Shown: positions 26,958 through 39,255, counted from the stretch's first letter. The stretch is DNA of 64,000 nt from Phylloscopus collybita (GCA_027886175.1 JAJNNQ010000027.1:9190001-9254000), one strand, 5' to 3'. Numbers and translations: made by a program. The notes: generated by a model from the sequence alone, not told the origin.

Positions 26958-29900
26958 GTGATCCTGCTGTGGAAAAGGCAGGAAAGTGGCTTGATCCTGC
27001 TGTGGAAAAGGCAGGAAAGTGGCTGCAAAAGCGTTTTGGCTTGCTGGAAGCAGCAGCAAGCACGATGGCTTCTCTGCACGCTGCAAACACAAAACAGAAG
27101 CACCTACACGGCGAGAGGAGACTGCCTGACACCTGCTGCACTCAGTACAGCTCTGGGCGGCTGCCAGGAAGGGTATTTCAAGGAACTAGCCACGGGGACT
27201 CTGCACTGTGCTGGGAGAGTTTCTACAAAGTGAACAGAAGCTGTTCGCCAGCACCCGCTTGCAGCGACCGAGTTCGGCTTTCCACATTCTTCCCCGGCTC
27301 TCTTTCGCATATCCGCACAAGCTGCGGCTGTACCGAAGACGCCGCTGGCTGTGGTTCTGCGAAGCGCTGCTTTCTCGGCCAAACGCAGCTTCTCGTTCTT
27401 GACAGCTCTGCTATGCAGAAGCACAGGAAAGCCGGCAGAGCTGCTCCTCTCGCTGCTCTATGCAGAGGTAACTGTAAATTAGCTCGACAGTGATCCTGTT
27501 GTGAAAAAGGCAGGAAAGTGGCTGCAAAAGCGTTTTGGCTTGCTGGAAGCAGCAGCAAAGACGAGTGCTTTTCTGCATGCTGCAAACACGAAACAGAAGC
27601 ACCTACACGACAAGGGGAGACTGCCTGACACCTGCTGCACTCAGTACAGCTCTGGGCTGCTGTCAGGAAAGGTATTTCAAGGAACTAGCCACGGGGACTC
27701 TGCACTGTGCTGGGAGAGTTTCTACAAGGTGACCAGAAGCTGTTCGCCAGCACCTGCTTGCAGCGACCGAGTTCGGCTTTCCACATTCTTCCCCGGCTCT
27801 CTGTCGCTTCTCCGCACAACTTGCGGCTGTACCAAAGACGCCGCTGGCTGTGGTTCCGCGAAGCGCTGCTTTCTCGGCAAAACGCAGCTTCTCGTTCTTG
27901 ACAGCTCTGCTATGCAGAAGCACAGGAAAGCCGGCAGAGCTGCTCCTCTAGCTGCTCTACGCAGAGGCAACTGTAAATCAGCTCGACAGTGATCCTGCTG
28001 TGGAAAAGGAAGGAACGTGGCTGCAAAAGCGTTTTGGCTTGCTGGAAGCAGCAGCAAGCACGATGGCTTCCCTGCACGCTGCAAACAAAAAACAGAAGCA
28101 CCTACACGGCGAGAGGAGACTGCCTGACACCTGCTGCACTCAGTACAGCTCTGGGCTGCTGCCAGGAAAATTATTTCAAGGAACTAGCCACGGGGACTCT
28201 GCACTGTGCTGGGAGAGTTTCTACAAGGTGACCAGAAGCTGTTCGCCAGCACCCGCTTGCAGCGACCGAGTTCGGCTTTCCACATTCTTCCCCGGCTCTC
28301 TTTCGCTTCTCCGCTCAACCTGCGGCTGTACCGAAGAGGCCGCTGGCTGTGCTTCCGCGAAGCGCTGCTTTCTGGGCAAAACGCAGCTTCTCGTTCTTGA
28401 CAGCTCTGCTATGCAGAAGCACAGGAAAGCCGGCAGAGCTGCTCCTCTCGCTGCTCTATGCAGAGGTAACTGTAAATTAGCTCGACAGTGATCCTGTTGT
28501 GGAAAAGGCAGGAAAGTGGCTGCAAAAGCGTTTTGGCTTGCTGCAAGCAGCAGCAAAGACGAGTGCTTCTCTGCACGCTGCAAACACGAAACAGAAGCAC
28601 CTACACGGCAAGGGGAGATTGCCTGAAACCTGCTGCACTCAGTACAGCTCTGGGCTGCTGCCAGAAAAGGTATTTCAAGGAACTAGCCACTGGGACTCTG
28701 CACTGTGCTGGGAGACTTTCTACTAAGTGACCACAAGCTGTTCGCCAGCACCCGCTTGCAGCGACCGAGTTCGGCTTTCCACATTCTTCCCCGGCTCTCT
28801 TTCGCTTCTCCGCACAAGCTGCGGCTGTACCGAAGACGCCGCTGGCTGTGGTTCCGCGAAGCGCTGCTTTCTGGGCAAAACGCAGCTTCTCGTTCTTGAC
28901 AGCTCTGCTATGCAGAAGCACAGGAAAGCCGGCAGAGCTGCTCCTCTAGCTGCTCTACGCAGAGGCAACTGTAAATCAGCTCGACAGTGATCCTGCTGTG
29001 GAAAAGGCAGGAAAGTGGCTGCAAAAGCGTTTTGACTTGCTGGAAGCAGCAGCAAGCACGATGGCTTCCCTGCACGCTGCAAACAAAAAACAGAAGCACC
29101 TACACGGCGAGAGGAGACTGCCTGACACCTGCTGCACTCAGTACAGCTCTGGGCTGCTGCCAGAAAAGGTATTTCAAGGAACTAGCCACGGGGACTCTGC
29201 ACTGTGCTGGGAGAGTTTCTACAAGGTGACCAGAAACTGTTCGCTAGCACCCGTCTGCAGCGACCGAGTTCGACTTTCCACATTCTTCCCCGGCTCTCTT
29301 TCGCTTCTCCGCACAAGCTGCGGCTGTACCGAAGACGCCGCTGGCTGTGGTTCCGCGAAGCGCTGCTTTCTGGGCAAAACGCAGCTTCTCGTTCTTGACA
29401 GCTCTGCTATGCAGAAGCACAGGAAAGCCGGCAGAGCTGCTCCTCTCGCTGCTCTACGCAGAGGTAACTGTAAATTAGCTCGACAGTGATCCTGTTGTGG
29501 AAAAGGCAGGAAAGTGGCTGCAAAAGCGTTTTGGTTTGCTGCAAGCAGCAGCAAAGACGAGTGCTTCTCTGCACGCTGCAAACACGAAAGAGAAGCACCT
29601 ACACGGCAAGGGGAGATTGCCTGAAACCTGCTGCACTCAGTACAGCTCTGGGCTGCTGCCAGAAAAGGTATTTCAAGGAACTAGCCACGGGGACTCTGCA
29701 CTGTGCTGGGAGACTTTCTACTAAGTGACCAGAAGCTGTTCGCCAGCACCCGCTTGCAGCGACCGAGTTCGGCTTTCCACATTTTTCCCCGGCTCTCTTT
29801 CGCTTCTCCGCACAACCTGCGGCTGTACCGAAGACGCCGCTGGCTGTGGTTCTGCGAAGCGCTGCTTTCTCGGCAAAACGCAGCTTCTCGTTATTGACAG

Positions 29901-30982
29901 CTCTGCTATGCAGAAGCACAGGAAAGCCGGCAGAGCTGCTCCTCTCGCTGCTCTACGCAGAGGCAACTGTAAATCAGCTCGACAGTGATCCTGCTGTGGA
30001 AAAGGCAGGAACGTGGCTGCAAAAGCGTTTTGGCTTGCTGGAAGCAGCAGCAAGCACGATGGCTTCCCTGCACGCTGCAAACAAAAAACAGAAGCACATA
30101 CACGGCGAGAGGAGACTGCCTGACACCTGCTGCACTCAGTACAGCTCTGGGCTGCTGCCAGGAAAGGTATTTCAAGGAACTAGCCACGGGGACTCTGCAC
30201 TGTGCTGGGAGAGTTTCTATAAGGTGACCAGAAACTGTTCGCTAGCACCCGTCTGCAGCGACCGAGTTCGGCTTTCCACATTCTTCCCCGGCTCTCTTTC
30301 GCTTCTCCGCACAACCTGCGGCTGTACCGAAGACGCCGCTGGCTGTGGTTCTGCGAAGCGCTGCTTTCTCGGCAAAACGCAGCTTCTCGTTCTTGACAGC
30401 TCTGCTATGCAGAAGCACAGGAAAGCCGGCAGAGCTGCTCCTCTAGCTGCTCTACGCAGCGGCAACTGTAAATCAGCTCGACAGTGACCCTGCTGTGGAA
30501 AAGGCAGGAAAGTGGCTGCAAAAGCCTTTTGGCTTGCTGCAAGCAGCAGCAAAGACGAGTGCTTTTCTGCACGCTGCAAACACGAAAGAGAAGCACCTAC
30601 ACGGCAAGGGGAGACTGCCTGACACCTGCTGCACTCAGTACAGCTCTGGGCTGCAGCCAGAAAAGGTATTTCAAGGAACTAGCCACGGGGACTCTGCACT
30701 GTGTTGGGAGACTTCCTACAAGGTGACCAGAAGCTGTTCGCCAGCACCCGCTTGCAGCGACCGAGTTCGGCTTTCCACATTTTTCCCCGGCTCTCTGTCG
30801 CTTCTCCGCACAACTTGCGGCTGTACCAAAGACGCCGCTGGCTGTGGTTCCGCGAAGCGCTGCTTTCTCAGCAAAACGCAGCTTCTCGTTCTTGACAGCT
30901 CTGCTATTGAGAAGCACTGGAAAGCCGGCAGAGCTGCTCCTCTAGCTGCTCTACGCAGAGGCAACTGTAAATCAGCTCGACA
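26958..30982 (+). repeat. HOR II copy 1 (eight monomers, 4025 bp)
   Basis: One long monomer (26958) and seven short ones (27490, 27989, 28488, 28987, 29486, 29985, 30484) make 532 + 7 x 499 = 4025 bp. Diagnostic variants in order are GGGCGGCTGCC, GTTGTGAAAAAGG, GGAAGGAACGTGG, CCACTGGGAC, TTTTGACTTGC, TTTTGGTTTGC, CACATACACGG and AAAAGCCTTTTGG. Confidence 0.93.
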
Positions 30983-33900
30983 GTGATCCTGCTGTGGAAA
31001 AGGCAGGAAAGTGGCTTGATCCTGCTGTGGAAAAGGCAGGAAAGTGGCTGCAAAAGCGTTTTGGCTTGCTGGAAGCAGCAGCAAGCACGATGGCTTCTCT
31101 GCACGCTGCAAACACAAAACAGAAGCACCTACACGGCGAGAGGAGACTGCCTGACACCTGCTGCACTCAGTACAGCTCTGGGCGGCTGCCAGGAAGGGTA
31201 TTTCAAGGAACTAGCCACGGGGACTCTGCACTGTGCTGGGAGAGTTTCTACAAAGTGAACAGAAGCTGTTCGCCAGCACCCGCTTGCAGCGACCGAGTTC
31301 GGCTTTCCACATTCTTCCCCGGCTCTCTTTCGCATATCCGCACAAGCTGCGGCTGTACCGAAGACGCCGCTGGCTGTGGTTCTGCGAAGCGCTGCTTTCT
31401 CGGCCAAACGCAGCTTCTCGTTCTTGACAGCTCTGCTATGCAGAAGCACAGGAAAGCCGGCAGAGCTGCTCCTCTCGCTGCTCTACGCAGAGGTAACTGT
31501 AAATTAGCTCGACAGTGATCCTGTTGTGAAAAAGGCAGTAAAGTGGCTACAAAAGCGTTTTGGCTTGCTGGAAGCAGCAGCAAAGACGAGTGCTTTTCTG
31601 CATGCTGCAAACACGAAACAGAAGCACCTACACGACAAGGGGAGACTGCCTGACACCTGCTGCACTCAGTACAGCTCTGGGCTGCTGTCAGGAAAGGTAT
31701 TTCAAGGAACTAGCCACGGGGACTCTGCACTGTGCTGGGAGAGTTTCTACAAGGTGACCAGAAGCTGTTCGCCAGCACCTGCTTGCAGCGACCGAGTTCG
31801 GCTTTCCACATTCTTCCCCGGCTCTCTGTCGCTTCTCCGCACAACTTGCGGCTGTACCAAAGACGCCGCTGGCTGTGGTTCCGCGAAGCGCTGCTTTCTC
31901 GGCAAAACGCAGCTTCTCGTTCTTGACAGCTCTGCTATGCAGAAGCACAGGAAAGCCGGCAGAGCTGCTCCTCTAGCTGCTCTACGCAGAGGCAACTGTA
32001 AATCAGCTCGACAGTGATCCTGCTGTGGAAAAGGAAGGAACGTGGCTGCAAAAGCGTTTTGGCTTGCTGGAAGCAGCAGCAAGCACGATGGCTTCCCTGC
32101 ACGCTGCAAACAAAAAACAGAAGCACCTACACGGCGAGAGGAGACTGCCTGACACCTGCTGCACTCAGTACAGCTCTGGGCTGCTGCCAGGAAAATTATT
32201 TCAAGGAACTAGCCACGGGGACTCTGCACTGTGCTGGGAGAGTTTCTACAAGGTGACCAGAAGCTGTTCGCCAGCACCCGCTTGCAGCGACCGAGTTCGG
32301 CTTTCCACATTCTTCCCCGGCTCTCTTTCGCTTCTCCGCTCAACCTGCGGCTGTACCGAAGACGCCGCTGGCTGTGCTTCCGCGAAGCGCTGCTTTCTGG
32401 GCAAAACGCAGCTTCTCGTTCTTGACAGCTCTGCTATGCAGAAGCACAGGAAAGCCGGCAGAGCTGCTCCTCTCGCTGCTCTATGCAGAGGTAACTGTAA
32501 ATTAGCTCGACAGTGATCCTGTTGTGGAAAAGGCAGGAAAGTGGCTGCAAAAGCGTTTTGGCTTGCTGCAAGCAGCAGCAAAGACGAGTGCTTCTCTGCA
32601 CGCTGCAAACACGAAACAGAAGCACCTACACGGCAAGGGGAGATTGCCTGAAACCTGCTGCACTCAGTACAGCTCTGGGCTGCTGCCAGAAAAGGTATTT
32701 CAAGGAACTAGCCACTGGGACTCTGCACTGTGCTGGGAGACTTTCTACTAAGTGACCACAAGCTGTTCGCCAGCACCCGCTTGCAGCGACCGAGTTCGGC
32801 TTTCCACATTCTTCCCCGGCTCTCTTTCGCTTCTCCGCACAAGCTGCGGCTGTACCGAAGACGCCGCTGGCTGTGGTTCCGCGAAGCGCTGCTTTCTGGG
32901 CAAAACGCAGCTTCTCGTTCTTGACAGCTCTGCTATGCAGAAGCACAGGAAAGCCGGCAGAGCTGCTCCTCTAGCTGCTCTACGCAGAGGCAACTGTAAA
33001 TCAGCTCGACAGTGATCCTGCTGTGGAAAAGGCAGGAAAGTGGCTGCAAAAGCGTTTTGACTTGCTGGAAGCAGCAGCAAGCACGATGGCTTCCCTGCAC
33101 GCTGCAAACAAAAAACAGAAGCACCTACACGGCGAGAGGAGACTGCCTGACACCTGCTGCACTCAGTACAGCTCTGGGCTGCTGCCAGAAAAGGTATTTC
33201 AAGGAACTAGCCACGGGGACTCTGCACTGTGCTGGGAGAGTTTCTACAAGGTGACCAGAAACTGTTCGCTAGCACCCGTCTGCAGCGACCGAGTTCGACT
33301 TTCCACATTCTTCCCCGGCTCTCTTTCGCTTCTCCGCACAAGCTGCGGCTGTACCGAAGACGCCGCTGGCTGTGGTTCCGCGAAGCGCTGCTTTCTGGGC
33401 AAAACGCAGCTTCTCGTTCTTGACAGCTCTGCTATGCAGAAGCACAGGAAAGCCGGCAGAGCTGCTCCTCTCGCTGCTCTACGCAGAGGTAACTGTAAAT
33501 TAGCTCGACAGTGATCCTGTTGTGGAAAAGGCAGGAAAGTGGCTGCAAAAGCGTTTTGGTTTGCTGCAAGCAGCAGCAAAGACGAGTGCTTCTCTGCACG
33601 CTGCAAACACGAAAGAGAAGCACCTACACGGCAAGGGGAGATTGCCTGAAACCTGCTGCACTCAGTACAGCTCTGGGCTGCTGCCAGAAAAGGTATTTCA
33701 AGGAACTAGCCACGGGGACTCTGCACTGTGCTGGGAGACTTTCTACTAAGTGACCAGAAGCTGTTCGCCAGCACCCGCTTGCAGCGACCGAGTTCGGCTT
33801 TCCACATTTTTCCCCGGCTCTCTTTCGCTTCTCCGCACAACCTGCGGCTGTACCGAAGACGCCGCTGGCTGTGGTTCTGCGAAGCGCTGCTTTCTCGGCA

Positions 33901-35007
33901 AAACGCAGCTTCTCGTTCTTGACAGCTCTGCTATGCAGAAGCACAGGAAAGCCGGCAGAGCTGCTCCTCTCGCTGCTCTACGCAGAGGCAACTGTAAATC
34001 AGCTCGACAGTGATCCTGCTGTGGAAAAGGCAGGAACGTGGCTGCAAAAGCGTTTTGGCTTGCTGGAAGCAGCAGCAAGCACGATGGCTTCCCTGCACGC
34101 TGCAAACAAAAAACAGAAGCACATACACGGCGAGAGGAGGCTGCCTGACACCTGCTGCACTCAGTACAGCTCTGGGCTGCTGCCAGGAAAGGTATTTCAA
34201 GGAACTAGCCACGGGGACTCTGCACTGTGCTGGGAGAGTTTCTACAAGGTGACCAGAAACTGTTCGCTAGCACCCGTCTGCAGCGACCGAGTTCGGCTTT
34301 CCACATTCTTCCCCGGCTCTCTTTCGCTTCTCCGCACAACCTGCGGCTGTACCGAAGACGCCGCTGGCTGTGGTTCTGCGAAGCGCTGCTTTCTCGGCAA
34401 AACGCAGCTTCTCGTTCTTGACAGCTCTGCTATGCAGAAGCACAGGAAAGCCGGCAGAGCTGCTCCTCTAGCTGCTCTACGCAGCGGCAACTGTAAATCA
34501 GCTCGACAGTGACCCTGCTGTGGAAAAGGCAGGAAAGTGGCTGCAAAAGCCTTTTGGCTTGCTGCAAGCAGCAGCAAAGACGAGTGCTTTTCTGCACGCT
34601 GCAAACACGAAAGAGAAGCACCTACACGGCAAGGGGAGACTGCCTGACACCTGCTGCACTCAGTACAGCTCTGGGCTGCAGCCAGAAAAGGTATTTCAAG
34701 GAACTAGCCACGGGGACTCTGCACTGTGTTGGGAGACTTCCTACAAGGTGACCAGAAGCTGTTCGCCAGCACCCGCTTGCAGCGACCGAGTTCGGCTTTC
34801 CACATTTTTCCCCGGCTCTCTGTCGCTTCTCCGCACAACTTGCGGCTGTACCAAAGACGCCGCTGGCTGTGGTTCCGCGAAGCGCTGCTTTCTCAGCAAA
34901 ACGCAGCTTCTCGTTCTTGACAGCTCTGCTATTGAGAAGCACTGGAAAGCCGGCAGAGCTGCTCCTCTAGCTGCTCTACGCAGAGGCAACTGTAAATCAG
35001 CTCGACA
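30983..35007 (+). repeat. HOR II copy 2 (eight monomers, 4025 bp)
   Basis: Monomers start at 30983, 31515, 32014, 32513, 33012, 33511, 34010 and 34509, exactly 4025 bp after copy 1 and with the same diagnostic order. By eye only scattered substitutions separate the copies, for example GGCAGTAAAGTGGCTAC near 31536 in place of GGCAGGAAAGTGGCTGC. Both copies share GACCCTGC in their eighth monomer. Confidence 0.93.
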
Positions 35008-37036
35008 GTGATCCTGCTGTGGAAAAGGCAGGAAAGTGGCTTGATCCTGCTGTGGAAAAGGCAGGAAAGTGGCTGCAAAAGCGTTTTGGCTTGCTGGAAG
35101 CAGCAGCAAGCACGATGGCTTCTCTGCACGCTGCAAACACAAAACAGAAGCACCTACACGGCGAGAGGAGACTGCCTGACACCTGCTGCACTCAGTACAG
35201 CTCTGGGCGGCTGCCAGGAAGGGTATTTCAAGGAACTAGCCACGGGGACTCTGCACTGTGCTGGGAGAGTTTCTACAAAGTGAACAGAAGCTGTTCGCCA
35301 GCACCCGCTTGCAGCGACCGAGTTCGGCTTTCCACATTCTTCCCCGGCTCTCTTTCGCATATCCGCACAAGCTGCGGCTGTACCGAAGACGCCGCTGGCT
35401 GTGGTTCTGCGAAGCGCTGCTTTCTCGGCCAAACGCAGCTTCTCGTTCTTGACAGCTCTGCTATGCAGAAGCACAGGAAAGCCGGCAGAGCTGCTCCTCT
35501 CGCTGCTCTACGCAGAGGTAACTGTAAATTAGCTCGACAGTGATCCTGTTGTGAAAAAGGCAGGAAAGTGGCTGCAAAAGCGTTTTGGCTTGCTGCAAGC
35601 AGCAGCAAAGACGAGTGCTTCTCTGCACGCTGCAAACACGAAACAGAAGCACCTACACGGCAAGGGGAGATTGCCTGAAACCTGCTGCACTCAGTACAGC
35701 TCTGGGCTGCTGCCAGAAAAGGTATTTCAAGGAACTAGCCACTGGGACTCTGCACTGTGCTGGGAGACTTTCTACTAAGTGACCACAAGCTGTTCGCCAG
35801 CACCCGCTTGCAGCGACCGAGTTCGGCTTTCCACATTCTTCCCCGGCTCTCTTTCGCTTCTCCGCACAAGCTGCGGCTGTACCGAAGACGCCGCTGGCTG
35901 TGGTTCCGCGAAGCGCTGCTTTCTCGGCAAAACGCAGCTTCTCGTTCTTGACAGCTCTGCTATGCAGAAGCACAGGAAAGCCGGCAGAGCTGCTCCTCTA
36001 GCTGCTCTACGCAGAGGCAACTGTAAATCAGCTCGACAGTGATCCTGCTGTGGAAAAGGCAGGAAAGTGGCTGCAAAAGCGTTTTGACTTGCTGGAAGCA
36101 GCAGCAAGCACGATGGCTTCCCTGCACGCTGCAAACAAAAAACAGAAGCACCTACACGGCGAGAGGAGACTGCCTGACACCTGCTGCACTCAGTACATCT
36201 CTGGGCTGCTGCCAGGAAAGGTATTTCAAGGAACTAGCCACGGGGACTCTGCACTGTGCTGGGAGAGTTTCTACAAGGTGACCAGAAACTGTTCGCTAGC
36301 ACCCGTCTGCAGCGACCGAGTTCGACTTTCCACATTCTTCCCCGGCTCTCTTTCGCTTCTCCGCACAAGCTGCGGCTGTACCGAAGACGCCGCTGGCTGT
36401 GGTTCCGCGAAGCGCTGCTTTCTCGGCAAAACGCAGCTTCTCGTTCTTGACAGCTCTGCTATGCAGAAGCACAGGAAAGCCGGCAGAGCTGCTCCTCTCG
36501 CTGCTCTACGCAGAGGTAACTGTAAATTAGCTCGACAGTGATCCTGTTGTGGAAAAGGCAGGAAAGTGGCTGCAAAAGCGTTTTGGCTTGCTGCAAGCAG
36601 CAGCAAAGACGAGTGCTTTTCTGCACGCTGCAAACACGAAACAGAAGCACCTACACGGCAAGGGGAGACTGCCTGACACCTGCTGCACTCAGTACAGCTC
36701 TGGGCTGCTGCCAGAAAAGGTATTTCAAGGAACTAGCCACGGGGACTCTGCACTGTGCTGGGAGACTTTCTACTAAGTGACCAGAAGCTGTTCGCCAGCA
36801 CCCGCTTGCAGCGACCGAGTTCGGCTTTCCACATTCTTCCCCGGCTCTCTTTCGCTTCTCCGCACAAGCTGCGGCTGTACCAAAGACGCCGCTGGCTGTG
36901 GTTCCGCGAAGCGCTGCATTCTCGGCAAAACGCAGCTTCTCGTTCTTGACAGCTCTGCTATGCAGAAGCACAGGAAAGCCGGCACAGCTGCTCCTCTAGC
37001 TGCTCTACGCAGAGGCAACTGTAGATCAGTTAGACA
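35008..37036 (+). repeat. HOR II copy 3, two monomers lost
   Basis: Monomers start at 35008 (long), 35540, 36039 and 36538. The second is a hybrid: it starts with the GTTGTGAAAAAGG of HOR II monomer 2, then continues as monomer 4 (CTGCAAGC, CCACTGGGAC). Monomer 3 and most of 2 and 4 are thereby removed, a loss of exactly two monomer lengths. The monomer at 36039 matches HOR II monomer 5. The one at 36538 does not match monomer 6 and starts the edge zone. Confidence 0.87.
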
Positions 37037-37457
37037 CTGATCCTGTTGTGGAAAAGGCAGGAAAGTGGCTGCAAAAGCGTTTTGGCTTGCTGCAAGCAGC
37101 AGCAAGCACGAGAGCTTCTGTGCACGATGCAAACACAAAACAGAAGCACCTACACGGCGAGAGGAGACTGCCTGACACCTGCTGCACTCAGTACAGCTCT
37201 GGGCTGCTGCCAGGAAAGGTATTTCAAGGAACTAGCCACGGGGACTCTGCACTGTGCTGGGACAGTTTCTACAAGGTGACCAGAAGCTGTTCGCCAGCAC
37301 CCGCTTGCAGGGACCGAGTTCGGCTTTCCACATTCTTCCCCGGCTCTCTTTCGCTTCTCCGCACAAGCTGCGGCTGTACCGAAGACGCTGCTGGCTGTGG
37401 TTCTGCGAAGCGCTGCTTTCTCGACAAAACGCAGCTTCTCCTTCTTGACAGCTCTGC
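37037..37457 (+). repeat. Terminal, diverged partial satellite A monomer
   Basis: The last monomer is truncated after GACAGCTCTGC and carries substitutions rare elsewhere. The base run just before it reads GATCAGTTAGACACTG rather than AATCAGCTCGACAGTG, and within it are CGAGAGCTTCTGTGC, GACAGTTTC and CTCGACAAAAC. Greater divergence at an array edge is expected because edge copies escape homogenisation by unequal exchange. Confidence 0.88.
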
Positions 37458-39255
37458 ATCACAGAGAGGTGGAAGCTGATGCTGCCTCCACTGTGTTGTC
37501 AGATGGGGTGGAAGCTGGTTCTGCCGGCACTGTGGTGTCACACAAAGGTGGAAGTTGCTGCTGCCAGCTCTGTGGCGTCACAAAGAGAGGAATGCTAGTG
37601 CTGCCAGAGCTGTGGTGTCGCAGAGAGGTGGAAGCTGGTGCTTTAAGTGCTCTGTTTTCACAGAGAGATGGAAGCTGGTGATTCCAGATCTGTGGCATCA
37701 CAGAGAGGTGGAAGCTGGTGCTGCCAGCTCTGTGGCATCACAGAGATGTGGAAGCTGATGCTGCCTGCACTGTGGTGTCAGATGGGGTGGAAGCTGGTCC
37801 TTCCAGCACTCTAATTTCACAGAGAGGGAGAAGGTGTTGCAGCCAGCTCTGTGGAACAACAAAAAAGGCAATTATGGTACCCAAATTACTGCGGTGTAAC
37901 AGAGAGGTGGAAGTTGGAGCTGCCAGCACTGTTGTGTCACGTAGGGTTGGAAGCTGCTTCTGCACCTGCTGTGGTGTCACAGAGAGGTGGAAGCTGGTTC
38001 TGCCGGCACCGTGGTGTCACAGAAAGTTAGAACTTGCTGCTGCCAGCTCTGTGGTGTCACAAAGAGAGGAATGCTGGTCCTGCCACTGCTCTTGTGTCGC
38101 AGAGAGGTAGAAGCAGGTGATGCCAGCACTGTGGCAACACAAAAAGTGTAACGGTGGTTCTCCAGCTACTGTGTTGTCACAGAGAGGTGGACGCTGCTGC
38201 TGCAACTGCTATAGTGTCACAGACAGCTGGAAGCTGCTGTTGCCATTACTGTGGTGTCACAGAATGTTGGAAGCTGGTGCTGGCAGCACTGCGGTGTCAC
38301 CGAGTGATGGAACCTGGTTTTTCCAGCACTGTGGTGTCACAGAGAGGTGGAAGCTGGTGCTGCCAACACTGAGTAGTCACAGCGAGGTGGCAGCTGGTGC
38401 AGGCAGCACTGTGGTGACATAGAGAGGTGGAAACTGGTTCTACAAATGCTGTGGTGTAACAGGGAGTTGGAAGCTGGTGGTGCCAGCACTGTGGTGTCAC
38501 AGAAAGGTGGAAGTTGCTGCTGCCAGCTCTGTGGTGTCAGATGGGGTGGAAGCTGGTTCTTCCAGCACTGTGGTGTCGCAGAGAGTGAGAAGCTGTTGCT
38601 GCCAGCTCTGTGGCATCACAAAAGAGACATTTGTGGTGCCCTAATTACTACGGTGTAACAGAGAAGTGGAAGTTGGAGCTGCCAGCACTGTTGTGTCACG
38701 TAGAGTTGGAATCTGCTTCTGCACCTGCTGTGTGTCACAGAGAGGTGGAAGTGTGTGCTGCCAGAACTGTGATGTCACAGAGAGGTGGAAGCTGGTTCTG
38801 CCAGCACTGTAGCATCACAGAGTGGTGGAAGCTACTGCTGCCTGCACTGTGGTGTCAGATGGGGTGGAAGCTGGTTCTGCCAGCACTGTGGTGTCACAGA
38901 GCAGTAGAAGCTGTTGCTGCCAGCTCTGTGGCATCACAAAAGAGACATTTGTGGTACCCTAATTACTACGGTGTAACAGAGAGGTGGAAGTTGGAGCTGC
39001 CAGCACTGTTGTGTCAAGTAGAGTTGGAAGCTGCTTCTGCACCTGCTGTGGTGTCACAGAGAGGTGGAAGTGTGTGCTGCCACTGCTGCAGTGTCACAGA
39101 GAGGTGGGAGCAAGTGTTTCCACTCCTGTAGTGTCACAAAGTGGTGGAAACTCGTTCTGCAGGTACTGTGGTGTCCCAGAGACTTTGTAGCTGCTGCTGC
39201 GAGAGCTGTGGTGTTGCAGCGTGGTGGAAGCTGGTGCTCCCAACACTGTCTTGAC
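37458..39255 (+). repeat. Minisatellite B, 40-bp monomer
   Basis: About 45 tandem copies of a 40-bp unit, with strict register: the GAAGCTGG block falls at 37511, 37551, 37591 (variant) and 37631. The consensus is CTGCCAGCACTGTGGTGTCA followed by CAGAGAGGTGGAAGCTGGTG; it contains no CpG. Copies differ by substitutions (CACTG versus CTCTG, GTGTCACAG versus GTGTCAGATGGGG) and a few 1-2 bp indels. Three copies equal 120 bp, so a stop-poor frame recurs every 40 codons and produces spurious open frames of up to 173 codons. No gene is supported. Confidence 0.95.
38535..39170 (+). repeat. Nested 318-bp superunit inside minisatellite B
   Basis: Two successive blocks of about eight 40-bp units match each other in order: GATGGGGTGG at 38540 and 38858, GCCAGCTCTGTGGCATCAC at 38601 and 38919, CTAATTACTACGG at 38641 and 38959. 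The offset is 318 bp, that is 8 x 40 minus small deletions. A third, more diverged trace of the same order lies near 37882 (CAAATTACTGCGG). The minisatellite therefore also has a higher-order layer. Confidence 0.82.

Larger units (their letters stand above)
1..37457 (+). repeat. Satellite A array, 499/532-bp monomers
   Basis: The region is a head-to-tail array of one monomer, phased here on the GTGATCC that begins at 51, 583, 1082, 1614, 2113, 2612 and so on to 37037. There are about 74 copies, the last one partial. Spacing is 499 bp, or 532 bp in 17 copies that carry a 33-bp duplication. Two monomers are 1 bp short (starting 15916 and 20472). The short monomer at 583-1081 contains 29 CpG dinucleotides, which is very high for vertebrate DNA. 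Each monomer looks open in several frames on both strands, but both lengths equal 1 modulo 3, so the frame rotates with every copy and no long protein is maintained. I recognise no known gene or transposon. Satellite DNA is certain; the family name is not known to me. Confidence 0.98.

Noticed and set aside
38610..39131. A 173-codon open frame in the 40-bp minisatellite
   Set aside because: The product is a degenerate 40-residue repeat that follows from 3 x 40 bp = 120 bp. Other frames of the same region are also open in part, and indels break it elsewhere.
37458..39255. Minisatellite B as the known avian 41-bp (PO41/CNM) repeat
   Set aside because: The period is 40 bp, not 41 or 42, and the sequence does not resemble what I remember of that family. 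I could not check by alignment.
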